In this document: positions 11,801 through 28,041 of the stretch, piece by piece | Numbering within the stretch: position 1 is the first letter of the stretch | Layout: every line of letters starts with the position of its first letter | Assembly (NCBI GenBank): GCA_030272585.1 | Contig: BSYQ01000004.1 | Span: 1,302,001 to 1,366,000, forward strand | From: Bryopsis sp. KO-2023 | Lineage: Eukaryota; Chlorophyta; Ulvophyceae; Bryopsidales; Bryopsidaceae | DNA length: 64,000 nucleotides | Reading direction: 5' to 3' | Notes under the pieces: model-generated | The model's database searches: none | Told to the model about the DNA's origin: nothing | Seen by the model: only the letters and a program-made list of their open reading frames with translations | Translations under genes and position numbers: made by a program

Positions 11801-12955
11801 AGGTCATTTGGATGTTGCCAGGGTTCTGGTGAAAGCAGGTAAACTAGGAAGCTTCATACATGGCTTGAATCATTACTCGTTGCATGCGCTGTGGATGGAT
11901 CCACTTCATCCTTGCATGTTTGCTCGCAAAATGAAATTGCGAATTGAATATCGTCAATCGTTTTTGAAAACCAAAGAATTTTTTCGAATTTTTTTTGGAG
12001 TTTGTCTTTCCTTTTGTTGTTGAGTAAACTTCGGCATTGGCTGCAGGTGGAAGATTTAACTCGGTGGCAAGGGAATTTTTATTTATTTATTTGAGAATTT
12101 ATTTTTCTTCTTTTCTTTTCTTTTAATTTCATTTGATTTTTCTGGTGGGGAAACATATACGATCAGAGACGAGAAAAAATCAAACACAGCAACAGTTTTT
12201 GCATACAATATAGTGCCTCTGTTGTGTTTTTGGTTTCTCGTGTATTTCCTTCAGAGGAAAGGGTGGCATTTGCCATGTGGGTTTTTTTCATAATCCATCT
12301 GTGACAATCTCAAGAAACCCTACCTCTGTTCAATGGATATCTTGAGCTGTGGTGCTGATTTTTGGGGGTTTTCATTCGATGTTTTAGGGGCAACTGTGGA
12401 TTTAGAAAGAGACACCGGAGCTACCCCTTTGATTATTGCAGCGGAGGAAAACAAAATCGACATGGCAAAGTTCCTCCTGGAATCAGGTGCCTGCCCCACC
12501 AGTTGAAAGTTGGTGGCTTGGCTGTATACATAAATCTTCTGCAGTGTTTTGTGTTAGGATGCTTTGATCGAGGATTGGAGGTTTAAGTGCTTCAATGTAC
12601 AGGTGCCGGTGTGAATCTCCTTAGAACTGGCGGCGTATCATCCTTGCACAAAGCTGCCCGTGCTGGAAACCCAGATCTGGTCCAATTACTGTTGGACAAT
12701 GGAGCTGAAGTAGATGCCCAAGACAAGAATGGGGAAACCCCCTTGTTTTGGGCAGCCGTTTATGGGAGTGGCAAAGCCATTGAAGTTTTGAAAAAGTCGG
12801 GTGCTGATCTGAGTATTACAAACAAGGATGGGGGTACAATCGAAGATGCAACCTGTCGGTGTCTGACGGTTACTGATCCTAGCAAATTTGGATGCCCGGA
12901 AGGAGCATGCGGTGAAGGAGAGACAGAACGGCTCAAACAAATTCTGAAAGGTTGA
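8845..12955 (+). CDS. TryAnk gene B: secreted S1A serine protease fused to ankyrin repeats
   Basis: Eleven exons: 8845-9022, 9096-9121, 9213-9278, 9523-9720, 9862-10183, 10291-10496, 10757-10840, 10944-11061, 11740-11838, 12388-12486, 12603-12955; total 1749 nt, 582 aa. The first 59 residues hold a basic N-terminus and a hydrophobic stretch ([13 protein letters not shown]), so a signal peptide or signal anchor. The protease keeps [16 protein letters not shown] and GDSGGPL. Position 189 is Gly and 226 is Asp. The linker reads ICCKNC. It has about five ankyrin repeats, two fewer than gene A, because two 99-nt exons are absent. The last exon ends with the four-Cys tail. B lies in the spacer of palindrome P1 and is the source or product of the B0 direct repeat. 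Confidence 0.85.
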
Positions 12956-14105
12956 TGCTCCAAAAGATTGTTTTGATTTTTTTTTTAATTTTCAAGGGGT
13001 TTAGGTAATAGTTATGCTTTTCTTTTCACATTGTGCATTAAATTTTTCGCCAAATGAGTAGGTGGTTGATTTGGAATTTTCTCCGGGGGGGGAGGGGGTT
13101 AAGGGAGCCACAAATCTTGTACAGAAACGACCAATCCTTTGCCGAGAAAAAAGCGCCACTGCAGTGGGTGTCAGTGTGGATGTTTGTTGGTACAACTGAG
13201 TTGAACACATTTAATAGACAACAGACTCATCAAAAAAAAATTAAATTAATAATAATAATAAATCAGCACAGTTTTCATAGTTTTCGAGTGATTCATATCA
13301 GAGTGACCCCCAGCAGAATAGGCACTGGAAAAAGTTTTGCTGGGCAACGGACAGAATGAGAAATTCTCTGTGTGCTGGCAAATCACCACTGTACATGCTA
13401 CAGTAGAGAGATGGACTACTTTTTCAAAGCTTAAGGCGAATTCTGATCGAGAAAAAAGGTGACTTCTGATCAAGATGTTGACACGTGTAGTCTATATGTT
13501 CATTTATGCATAAACATATGTTGAATTCATCTCTCGGTTCTCAATGGCTGAACAGCAAACAAATGTCGAATTACATTGTGAAGGAGATGCCGCTCTTCTA
13601 TGACTCAACAACAAACCCGACGGCAACACAGAATTATGAGTAGAAAAAATCATCAACTGTTGAATCTCGGAGAATGACAGCCACATAATCCAGGGACTGG
13701 GGGAAGAGCTCAGAACTTGAGTTTCAGGAAACAGGGAATTTGAGCGTTGGAACAAAACACTGGACAACAGTTCCTCGCCAACATTTCTCATTTTTGTCAA
13801 CTTTTTTTCGCATGTAACTATGTTTGTTTCTTTGTCCAGCCCCCTCTTTCAAGCTTGAGTAATTTTTTTTTCTGTTGACAGGAAAATAATCTGAATGAAA
13901 AGAAAGATATGATACTAAGTTGAAGAAATTAGTGAGCTTATTGTCAGCAAGAGAAGTGATTGAATGACGGCCAGGTCATGTCACAACAAGCATTCACTCG
14001 ATATCTCAAAGGAATCCTTGTGATATAGGTAGCATATCTACATTAGGAAATTTTCTGAAGCAACAATTCATCGTCGTTGGAAGACATGCATCAGAGCCGC
14101 GCTTA
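11741..14105. repeat. Second copy of the B direct repeat
   Basis: Partner of 1-2265 in the same orientation. It covers the last three exons of B and its 3' flank. Differences are scattered substitutions and small indels, such as an extra block near 13070-13135 that the left copy lacks. Confidence 0.8.
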
Positions 14106-14428
14106 GTCTGATTTCAAGAAATCATCCAAATCGTGAGAAAAATTGAATTCTTTGTTGGAGTGTTTTGTAAAACGGACTTGGAAAAGCTAAACTTTACCTT
14201 CGGGTTTGGATAAATGATGGACGTTTGTGGAATGTACCGGAAAGCTGCTGTGGGAAACTCGGTTAAAATGCAAGGAAAAGGTGCTAGAGTTGCTGGCATA
14301 GATGATCCAGGGAGAACTTGGGCAGGATAATGGCAACCAACACAAACACAAAATAGTATTAGTGTTCTGTGAAATGAGGCTCGATTGATTACATTTGCCG
14401 TGTTTTAAAGTGAGGTGTTTCGCATACA
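12956..14428. other. Gene B 3' flank
   Basis: To 14105 this is the B direct repeat without recognisable coding sequence. 14106-14428 is unique and shows no gene, RNA or repeat I can support. Confidence 0.5.
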
Positions 14429-14887
14429 GTGGTACCCCGATTTAGTGCCGCTCGATTTAGTGCCAACCCCGATTTAGTGCCGGTTTTTTCGGCTTGTCAT
14501 GACTTTTGACGTCTCCAGTGACGATTATCACGTGTGACGACGATTTTGACGATTCCGCTCATCGTGGGCAGTGTTCTATAAAAACTTAAACTAACTACGA
14601 AGCTAATCTTGTTTTTTGCGTTCGTTCTTAACCCTGGAGGCCCAGCCATTCGAAGCATGGGAATTTTCGAGCTTTCTTTTCGTGTCTAAATCAAGATCTT
14701 CCAATCCCAACATCTTTTACTTTATTTTCGTAGCGCGATTTTTTAGCACCTCTTGGGTGACCCCGAAAAAAGGAGATAAGATTGCCCAATCGGTGTTTGG
14801 GGAGATTTCGACCCCGGAGATTTCAGTGGTGGAAACTTTATCAGCTACTGTGAGAGATTCGAGTGGGTTTGGTATTGACATTGAAGG
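14429..14887 (+). mobile_element. Pogo/Tigger-like terminal fragment
   Basis: Begins CAGTGGTACCCCGATTTAGT right after a TA, the target dinucleotide expected for pogo/Tigger elements. GATTTAGTGCC occurs three times within the first 60 bp, followed by CGGTTTTTTCGGCTTGTCA. The same words recur at 22529-22605. The fragment ends where P1 arm homology starts at 14888. No intact transposase is present; a short open stretch at 14616-14880 was not recognised. Confidence 0.55.
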
Positions 14888-20487
<5,600 letters not shown>

Positions 20488-20689
20488 CAGGGCACTGTAA
20501 AATGTGACGTAGTGTTTGCGACTTTCCAGTCGTCTTCTGAACTGTGTGTCTTCCGACAGTCGGTTCCTTCTTGCCTTCCGGCTGGACACTTGGCCTTTCG
20601 GCACCAGACTACTTCTGAGAATGGATTGGATTACAACAAGATAGATCTGTCTGTTCGTGCCACTCCTCTTCATCCCAAATTTTCCGCCC
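20488..20689. other. Sequence outside the P1 right arm
   Basis: Short unique stretch between the arm edge and the minisatellite. A short open frame is present but nothing recognisable. Confidence 0.3.
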
Positions 20690-20945
20690 CGACTTAAGTC
20701 GGGTTTTGAGTTGGGTAAAAGTCGGTACCGACTTTGCCCAACTTAAAGTTATACTTTCGAGTCAAGTGACTTAAGTCGATAAAAAGCTAGGCAGCTCATG
20801 TTGCTCGAAAGTTGGGCGACTCATGTTGAGGTGGGAGCTGGGTGACTTAAGCCGAAAAACAGTTGGGTGACTTTCGTTGAGGTGGGAGCTCGGTGACTTA
20901 AGCCGAAAAACAGTTGGGTGACTTTTGTTGCGGTGGAAGCTGGGT
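20690..20945. repeat. Minisatellite at the P1 arm edge
   Basis: Degenerate tandem repeat of about 50-60 bp built on GGTGACTTAAGCCGAAAAAC and GTTGGGTGACTTT, with two clear full units (about 20836-20940) and decayed units before them containing GACTTAAGTCG. It lies just outside the right arm of P1. Confidence 0.7.
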
Positions 20946-21627
20946 GGACTGCAATGTAAATGTTACAGTGGCTGTAACAGCAACACAGATATTTGGAGAG
21001 AGAATCTTACACAAGAATCCAAATAATACAATCAATACAAGCATCTTTATGTGTGTTGCAATCCCCAAAACATATTCAAGTCCAATCACACACTTCTACA
21101 AGATCGTTCAAGGAAAATCTTCTTTCAGATTTATTGATCCCCCTAACCAAGCCGAACCATCAGAAAACTCAGCTTATTTGTAATCCTTCACAATTAGCAC
21201 TTGTTTTCGTATTGCCCGTACATCTAATAAAAAACAAGAATGCTCAAATCCCCTTCTGCTTTTACACTGCTTCATTTCCCACTTCAAAGACCTCAATGTG
21301 ATGGTGCCGTTTCTTTCCCCACTATCTTCAAACCAACGCCCAAGGACTATATTTTTTTGATAATCTCATTGTGCTCACTCTTTGATGTGAGAGTGACCGT
21401 GAGCACAGCAGACACCTGAGTACAATACCCAGACCAAAGGTTTAGTTTAAATCTGACCGGTTTGAAAATTTCCAAAGGCTATTCAATAGCCTAAATACTA
21501 CAATGATTGTAGTGAATCTTATAAAACACAGAAAAATAACATGGAAAGAGGAAATAACAAAAACTTTAAGCAAAATTACAAATTTCAGAAGGGACCATGA
21601 CACACCCAGCAACAAATCAGCATGATA
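20946..21627. other. No recognisable feature
   Basis: AT-rich unique sequence between the minisatellite and the unrecognised minus-strand exons. Short open frames are present, but none has splice or homology support. Confidence 0.3.
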
Positions 21628-22104
21628 CTATCTCTGGGCGTTTCTCGAATCCAGCTTGCTGAGTTACCGGGCATAGCAGACACTAAATGATAATGCAATA
21701 GGATCTTACCGTCCATACCACCTATCCATGATGGCATTATCTCCGCCAGCCTCCACCTCGATGTCGAATGGGCCTAAAGCAATTTTTCTTGGTGGGCTAC
21801 TCAGGGTATGATAGCTCCGAATAATGTGTACCGTCGAATCTTCTTGTGGGATACCCAACATTGCCTTAACTTCAATCTGCAAAAAGTGTTAACCTTCTTA
21901 ACAAAATATCACAGGGATTATCTCTGTGATAAATGGCCAATCCTCAAGAACATGCAGTGCGCAAGGACAAGAAAAATTGGTAGTAGGACAAAATATATCA
22001 CGAAACAACAGGATGAAGTTAGGATAACAAAAGCGACAGAGTACATACCCTGTACCTCGACATCAGCAACATCAGACCAGTTACACAAAGCGATATCAGG
22101 GATG
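21628..22104 (-). CDS. Unrecognised spliced gene, last three exons
   Basis: Three exons join in phase: 22104-22056, 21876-21710 and 21658-21628 (TAG). The middle exon reads IEVKAMLGIPQEDS, then KIALGPFDIEVEAGGDNAI, with balanced amino-acid use. The acceptor before 22104 has a good pyrimidine tract. I do not recognise the family. Upstream exons are unresolved; 22410-22350 is a candidate. It sits next to pogo-like sequence and may be transposon-derived or a host gene remnant. Confidence 0.4.
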
Positions 22105-22528
22105 CTGGAGAGAGGAACCTCCCACCAAGTCACGAGTTACAATCACAGGATTGAGCAGCTCTCCTGCAATCTATCACACAGAATTTCAACACCAAGCAGC
22201 AGCATCTCCACAAGGCAACCACAACGGAATGGGCTCTCCCAGGAGGATACATTTACAACCTCTTGTAAAGGGTTAGGGGGAAGGAGTGAGGTACATGAAC
22301 AAAGGAGGCCCTCCTGGGGGTCTACTCACCCTGGAATCGTCGCTGCTCACCATGAAGGCACTCGGGCTTGCACCAGGACACGACCGGACATCGGGAGAAC
22401 GGTCTCCTACCTGCAACACACACACACACCACTCGCTGAGGACCATTGACGATACGACGTGGACGGGACATGAGGGTTTGTCCCCGCAGCTGCCATCATG
22501 CCGCCCGCTGCGCTGGACGCTCCACACC
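22105..22528. other. Possible upstream exons of the minus-strand gene
   Basis: On the minus strand a candidate exon near 22410-22350 lies between TTGCAG and GTGAGC. The + strand has a 213-aa open frame (21808-22449) with low-complexity Thr/Ser/His composition, which I do not believe is coding. Otherwise nothing. Confidence 0.3.
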
Positions 22529-22918
22529 GGTATACCGATTTAGTGCCGCCCCGTGACAAGCCGAAAAAGGCGGCACTAAACCGGGGTTGGCACTAATCAC
22601 GGAACGTACGATAAGCACCCTAAAAGTAGAAATCAATCAATTAAAACCCAGTTGATCTTGATCACAACCCACTGAACAAGTAAAATCAGCCGCCACCTCC
22701 CCCTTCTCTCGCCTTCACGTCCAAAAAAATGAACGAGGGGACTTCCGAACGAAAGAGCGACAAAAGAAAAAGGCTGACGGTTGCAGAGACATCACAACTC
22801 GTCGACGAGGTAGAAAAGGGAGTGCTGGAAAAAAGTGCTATCGCCTCTACATATGGAGTGTCCGAAAGGACTCTCCGTAATATTGTCCTAAGACAAAGGG
22901 AAGTGGCAGCACTACGAG
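22529..22918 (+). mobile_element. Pogo/Tigger-like element, 5' part
   Basis: Starts with GTATACCGATTTAGTGCCG, matching the fragment at 14429. CCGATTTAGTGCCGCC and GGCGGCACTAAACCGG form a hairpin around GTGACAAGCCGAAAAA. It is followed by the transposase start at 22729. The element is interrupted by an insertion at about 22909 and continues at 25884. Confidence 0.6.
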
Positions 22919-22926
22919 AACAACCA
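22729..22926 (+). pseudogene. CENP-B/pogo transposase N-terminal helix-turn-helix, interrupted
   Basis: From ATG 22729 the frame reads basic residues, then RLTVAETSQLVDEVEKGV and IASTYGVSERTLRNIV. This is the layout of the psq/CENP-B N-terminal helix-turn-helix of pogo/Tigger transposases. The frame is lost where the ATCGTACGAT-rich insertion begins. The second helix-turn-helix half continues at 25884. No DDE catalytic core remains in the window. Confidence 0.7.
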
Positions 22927-22928
22927 GG

Positions 22929-23270
22929 CTATACGATACGTTTTTTGTATCGTATACGGTACACTCTGTATCGCACGCGACGTGAATTGTATCGTACGAT
23001 ACAAAACGTACCGTATAAACTGGGTCAACCGCACGTTTTTACGATACGTTTTGTGTATGGTATGATAGCTCAAACGCAGCGTACGATGTTTGGGAGAAAC
23101 ATCGTATAGTGGTCGAACTATAGCGTACGATGTTGTGAGGGAAACATCGTAGAGTGGTTCAAACTTAGCGTACGATGTTTCGAGGGAAGCGCGTCGATAT
23201 CGCGATATCACTGTTCGATATGGCAGTGGATCGTGTCGTACACTGTTTACATGGAGATACGATAAGAGCA
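22929..23270. repeat. ATCGTACGAT palindrome cluster, left end
   Basis: Many variants of TATCGTACGATAC and of AGCGTACGATGTTT, plus TCGATATCGCGATATC, within about 340 bp. The right end of the insertion has the matching cluster. Confidence 0.65.
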
Positions 23271-23284
23271 ACAATGATAATTCA

Positions 23285-23332
23285 ATGATATCCAGGACTC
23301 GAACCTGGTTGGACTGCCACCTGGCATACCAT
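23285..23332 (-). other. tRNA-like structure with perfect B-box
   Basis: On the minus strand: ATGGTAT pairs with ATATCAT (7 bp, one G-T), GCC-AGGT-GGC forms a hairpin, and CCAGG-TTCGAGT-CCTGG forms a T-arm with the B-box GGTTCGAGTCC. Only 48 nt, with no anticodon arm, so not a working tRNA by the usual model. It points outward toward the left end of the insertion. Confidence 0.4.
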
Positions 23333-23467
23333 CTATACAGTTTGCACTTTCAAATACTCTGTGCAACTCGCACAATGAAAGATGCACTGGCCCCTAGTTC
23401 ACATGCATTTGCCTAAATCCAGCTGAGAAGTGCTTGTGCCTCCTCTTCAATTTTGATTGCTAGCTTT

Positions 23468-24569
23468 TTACATGCAACCAGTATTATAACTCCCATTTTT
23501 GGAAGTTGTCATGGCACATATGGCTCTTGCTCTCCTCCAGTCCACTTCCTTAAAAGGAAACAGGGCAGGGTCTGGCAAATAGTCAATACCATCCAATAGA
23601 TTCAGGTTGTCCACACCACCAGGAACTTCTTAGACCCCAGGCTGCATTCCCCTCCAAACCACCACCTAACTACAAAGGAAGCTCTAATAGAGGAAACAAG
23701 GTCATTTGGAAATAAAATCTTTATATCGACAGAAACATCGATAAGATTCCAGCACCACCACCTACTTCACCACTTTCAGTCTCATAGGGGGAACAGAAAA
23801 TCTCCAGTTTGAGCCCCCCCCTCCAAACTGACACCGACAAATGTCTGATTAACTCTTGCAGCAGCCTCGCCACATCACCCAGCAAACCAGTGTCTCCACC
23901 ATGGCAAGGATCCTGATGTTCTGGAATGCCAATTACTGGAAACAAAGAAAGGAAAATACAGTTGAACGGGTACATAAAAAGCATATGAAAACCCACCTGG
24001 TTTTTGTTCCATTGTATCAAGCACACCCCTTTTTTCTCCCCACTCGTTTTTTGCAGGAGTCTGTGATTCCCTTGTCTTCCCTCTTATCCCAACTCCTTCG
24101 CCCATACACACACACACAAAAAAACAAGAGTGCTCCACATTCCTTGTGGCAGATCAGACTTAAAGTTGTCAGAAACAACTGGATCAACAAAGGACTCGAC
24201 TTCATTTGTGCCAAACGAATGAAAACAATACAAGAAAAACGCTGAAGCGCACCTGCTGCAAGCACTGCAACATCATCATCCTTCCTGGGAGGACCACCAC
24301 CAATTTCACAAAATGCAACACTTTCTGTAGCGCCGGTTACCTGTTTTCTCTTCAACCCCTCTGTAGCACCCGAATGAGCCACATCCATATTCTGCCCACC
24401 CTATTATGCCTCGCATTTTCGATCTCCGGGTGGAATTTCCTCTCGGCCTCCAGGCTTTTGTTGTTGACCCACTGAGGTATCTTTCAAATCTGATAGCAGA
24501 CCAGGGGGTGTTTCATTATCTCTATTAACAGCGGGGTTCTCTTCATCCCCATCCCAGCATATCTTGATA
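23468..24569 (-). CDS. Unrecognised spliced gene inside the insertion
   Basis: Four exons join in consistent phase: 24569-24473, 24391-24253, 23935-23771, 23628-23468 (TAA). Peptides in order include ICWDGDEENPAVNRDN, MDVAHSGATEGLKRKQ, IGIPEHQDPCHGGDTGLLGD, GVDNLNLLDGIDYLPDPALF and KEVDWRRARAICAMTTS. Composition is typical of real coding sequence. Upstream exons are unresolved. It could be a host gene captured as cargo or a protein of the element; I do not recognise the family. One donor (GTGGGT) and one acceptor (TCTAAG) are weak. Confidence 0.45.
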
Positions 24570-25431
24570 CTGGAGCAAGCATCACAGCTAATGCAACAGC
24601 ATGTATGCCGTTTTTCGGTGCAAATGGATGGTGTTCAACTGACTCTTAGATCGAATGTCAAACCCCGAAAATGGTTATCTGTTCTAAAGTTAGCAAAACC
24701 TTTTTGTCACTCTGCAGAATGCACACACATATCAAAAGGGTGTTAAAGGCACACAAAGCACACCAATGCTCATAAGAATAAACGAATACACAAGGGGAAT
24801 GGGGGAATTTTAGAGAAAACTATCCCTAAAAAATCAATACACTTGTCAACCGTCACAACCCCAAGACTACACCAAAGGGCCCTGGAGACAAAACAATTAT
24901 CACATTTTAAAGCACAGCAACCATCGCCAACCCTGACCTGGGACCTGAGATTCCGCAGTGTCGTATGAAACAAACCCAGCAAAGCAACCCCAATCAGTGC
25001 CGGGAAAATCGTACAGGAGCGGCTCAATCCGGGAAAGACAGGGTACGGACGGGACCCTCGCGTCCCCTAGCCATAACTCACGCGGTCGCGTTTCGGCTCA
25101 AGGGACATTTTTTTACTTCCCAATGTCAAACTTACAGAAAGAAAAACGGAGCCCCCATACCTGGAGAGGTGGTATTGCACAGCGAGGGTGGGCGAACTTG
25201 GACAAGGACTCCCATTTTCCCTCTGCTGCCGCGGGCCCGGCATTCGCAATTCACTTTTTCGCTCGCCGAAACCAGTCTCAACAGCTCGATAGCAGCAGCA
25301 AGGAAAATGCTGCGGTAAAATTTCGGCGCAGACATGTAACGATAAAAAATATAACATCAATCATTTCACTCTGTCATCACATCCACCACCACACCAATCT
25401 TGTTTCCTCCATGAGACGAGTGGCGACACGA
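24570..25431. other. Interior of the insertion without a supported gene
   Basis: May hold 5' exons of the minus-strand gene (24720-24980 contains CAG acceptors and short open stretches). I could not link them in phase. The plus-strand open frame at 24958-25611 has no splice or homology support. Confidence 0.3.
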
Positions 25432-25484
25432 AAAGCGGTGGAGTTGGTCCACGATACTCAGAGGGTTCGACTCCCTCGCGCTTT
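25432..25484 (+). other. tRNA-like structure with perfect B-box
   Basis: AAAGCG pairs with CGCTTT, GTGGA-GTTGG-TCCAC forms a hairpin, and GAGGG-TTCGACT-CCCTC forms a T-arm with the B-box GGTTCGACTCC. The 3' end resembles that of tRNA-Ser-like genes, but no anticodon arm is present. It points outward toward the right end of the insertion, mirroring 23285-23332. Confidence 0.4.
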
Positions 25485-25654
25485 CCTACCTTTTCAACAC
25501 CCGGTTCCAAAAGACAGAGGTGTGGACGATACGAATAGGTTGGGGATACCGCAGTGGGGTCTTTACCGCACTGTGAGTGACAATTACAAGAGGCGCGGTA
25601 TCCCCCACTGAAAGAAGGTAAAGAAGGCAACGGCTTTGCGGCTTGGACACCTTC

Positions 25655-25870
25655 TGCGTGCGATGTTTTTATCGTACGATACAGAATCAGCCGAAAACAA
25701 AGGAATTTGTATCGTACGATAAGATATTTGTATTCCACCAACCGCCTGTTCCCGCGATTCATATCGTACCATACAACCACCGCTGGTTCTTGTTATCGTA
25801 CGATACAAATTCAGCTGAAATCTGGAATTTGTATCGTACGATAGAATATTTTATATCGTATAGCCAGGCT
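25655..25870. repeat. ATCGTACGAT palindrome cluster, right end
   Basis: At least four copies of TATCGTACGATA or close variants, separated by unrelated short stretches. Counterpart of 22929-23270. Confidence 0.65.
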
Positions 25871-25883
25871 GTTCTCGTAGTGC

Positions 25884-26020
25884 AGGAGGGGAGTGGTGGT
25901 GCGAAAAGTGGGGAGAGTGGGGAGTTGCCAACGTTGGAAAAACGTTTGATGAAGTTGTTCCTACTGGCGAGGGAAAAGAACTTCGGGGTCACCCAACAAC
26001 AACAACAACAACAACACTAA
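25884..26020 (+). pseudogene. CENP-B/pogo transposase, second helix-turn-helix fragment
   Basis: Reads ELPTLEKRLMKLFLLAREKN then FGVT, the typical start of the second (CENP-B/Tc5-type) helix-turn-helix, before a run of CAA codons and a stop. It continues the frame broken at 22909. The rest of the transposase is missing; P-arm-like flank sequence resumes by 26088. Confidence 0.6.
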
Positions 26021-27518
26021 CTACATATTGCCTGAGGGGCCACTCGCCCCTGTCGCAACCAATATTTCAAACGATTACTCCAATCAACTTATGTGACATA
26101 AGCCACTTGTTCTTTTTTGGGGGCATTTGAGGCGTTCCGATCAATTCTGCTTGCTTGCAAGGCACATTTGCTCTTTTAGATGCGTTGGGGTTTGTTTGCA
26201 TAGCTTGCATGCGGAACATGTGATGGTTCGATATGGAACGCTGGAACATGTGGTAGTTTTCATCGGGGATCAGTTCTCCCAGCCAGCCATCTGTAGTCAC
26301 CTTGCACTCCCCAGCAATGAGTTCAAAAGCAAAACCTTCGATACTTTGATCACTCCCCTATGATTTGCAGTTTGTTCTTTCAGCCATTAATTTTCGCACC
26401 ACTCTATTTGAGGAGAGTTTTGAGACTGATTGACAGTCTTTTTTGTGTACACAAAAAAGAACTGTGAACAACATTCATTGTGATGGAACGAGACACGGTG
26501 GCTTTTCTGTGTTTTGATATGTTGAACTGAGAATGGATAAGACAACGGTCCTCCTTCGATGGGAGTATTCAAGTCCTGAAAACATCTTTTGCTGTGGAGT
26601 TCCATGAAGAAACCTCACGGTCAAATAAAAAAGTTTGTGGTCTATGTCGAGCAACATTAAGACTCATTGTGGAAATGAGAACATGTTTTGGGGTGGATGG
26701 ATATTAGAATGTTACACCTTTGATAGGCACTGGAAATATGCTCGTTCCCCTATAGATGGATGAGTGATGAATTATGTGCACTGTCCAAAGCGCCACTCTA
26801 CTGCCATATCAGGTGTACTAAATTCTGGTCGCACTCCACATTAAGATATTGAGATATGAGTAATATATGTATCCACTCTCTAGAGTTTATGTTGCATTTA
26901 TGGAATCTGAAGCGATGAACAGTCCAGAGGAGCATTCTCAGTTGAAGAAATAGTCAATTTTTGAACCTCGCAGAGCCCACACATGTGGGCTTCTTGCAAC
27001 GGTAATGATGCTGGCACACTAACTGGTTTTAAAAAACATCTTGGGGACGATCCGAATTGTCTTCATGTGGCAAGGCAGTTGTTCTTTCTTTTGGGGCACT
27101 TGAGACATTCCGATCAGAAAACAAACCTTCTGCATGCATCGTGTACGTGTGGGATACCTTTGATACTTTGATAAATACCCTATAGTTTGCAGATTGTCCC
27201 TTTCAGGCATTAATTTGCAGCATCAGAAGCTTATTGTTTGATTGATAACATTGCACAAAACTAGTTTCGTTTTCCCAGATTGTTTACGATCTTTTCTTTT
27301 GCTGGTTCTGACCAGGACCTGCAGAATACTTTCATTTGGGGTGGATTTTAGGAAGGACACGCAACACCAAAATTGGAATTGTCTTTTTCCTTATCGAAGT
27401 GTGCAAACTGAAGTCAAAGACTTTCTGAATGCACCTGCTGCTCAAACTTGTTCGTGCTTGGAAATTACAACTTCCAATTAGCTTAAAGATCCCAAAGTCA
27501 AAAGTTCTCCTCTCATTG
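26021..27518. other. TryAnk flank repeats, no gene
   Basis: 26088-26340 (ATCAACTTATGTGACATAAG), 27040-27250 and 27290-27510 match 3'/5' flank segments of TryAnk genes at 8.2-8.6 kb, 47.4 kb and 61.3-62.0 kb. They look like remains of a lost TryAnk copy. No ankyrin or protease exon is visible. Confidence 0.5.
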
Positions 27519-27593
27519 TGACCAAAACAAAAACGCAACAATCAAAAATGCAAGAATGAAGAATCTGAACGACTTTTCCGGTCACGGCCCCTT

Positions 27594-27737
27594 ACGGGAA
27601 TGATGGCAAAAGCAGATTGCGCTTTCGAGTGTGCCCCTTCAGGTAGTTCGCGAAGCATAAGAGGATAACCAATAGTGCAGCTTCACCCTTGCACTTACTA
27701 CTGCTCAATTCCCTCTCTCGGGAACACAATGAAACAG
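27594..27737 (+). repeat. 144-bp block, left copy
   Basis: From ACGGGAATGATG to GAAACAG. Same length as the copy at 54459-54602. It contains AGCAGATTGCGCTTTCGAGT and CTCAATTCCCTCTCTCGGG. Confidence 0.65.
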
Positions 27738-28041
27738 CACTTAACACCCAAAGCGGAACACGACCAGTATTGAAAAAAAGAAAAGAACCGTCCGTCGATC
27801 GATTCTCGCGAGAAGAACACGTTGAAGATAACACAGACAACACACACAGTGTTGCGCACTGTGGCCGTCGCTCACTTGATAGTCTTCAGAACACAGGAGG
27901 GTTTTTTTCTTTCCACAGCTGTTCAAACAAGCGGTAAGTAGGCCCCTACGAACTTAGGTTACTGTTTTCCGTAACTCCCCCGCTCTTACTCTCCGAAACG
28001 GGAGGGGGGAATTGTAAGATTTTTGTGACATAGGTCACAGG

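Larger units (their letters stand above)
22909..25883. mobile_element. 3-kb insertion with inverted ends inside the pogo ORF
   Basis: The ends are inverted copies of each other (22909-22938 and 25883-25854; core GCACTACGAGAACA and GGCTATACGATA). Next to each end is a cluster of palindromic ATCGTACGAT words (22929-23270 and 25655-25870). Removing 22910-25883 restores the CENP-B frame (VAEEGSGG). A target duplication could not be resolved. The interior holds spliced minus-strand coding sequence (23468-24569) and two tRNA-like structures. The element type is unknown. Confidence 0.55.

Noticed and set aside
21808..22449. 213-aa plus-strand open frame
   Set aside because: Ser/Thr/His-rich without motifs; the opposite strand shows phase-consistent exons in the same place.
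23285..23332. A functional tRNA gene
   Set aside because: T-arm and B-box are good, but D-arm and anticodon arm are missing in the 48 nt; kept only as a tRNA-like structure.
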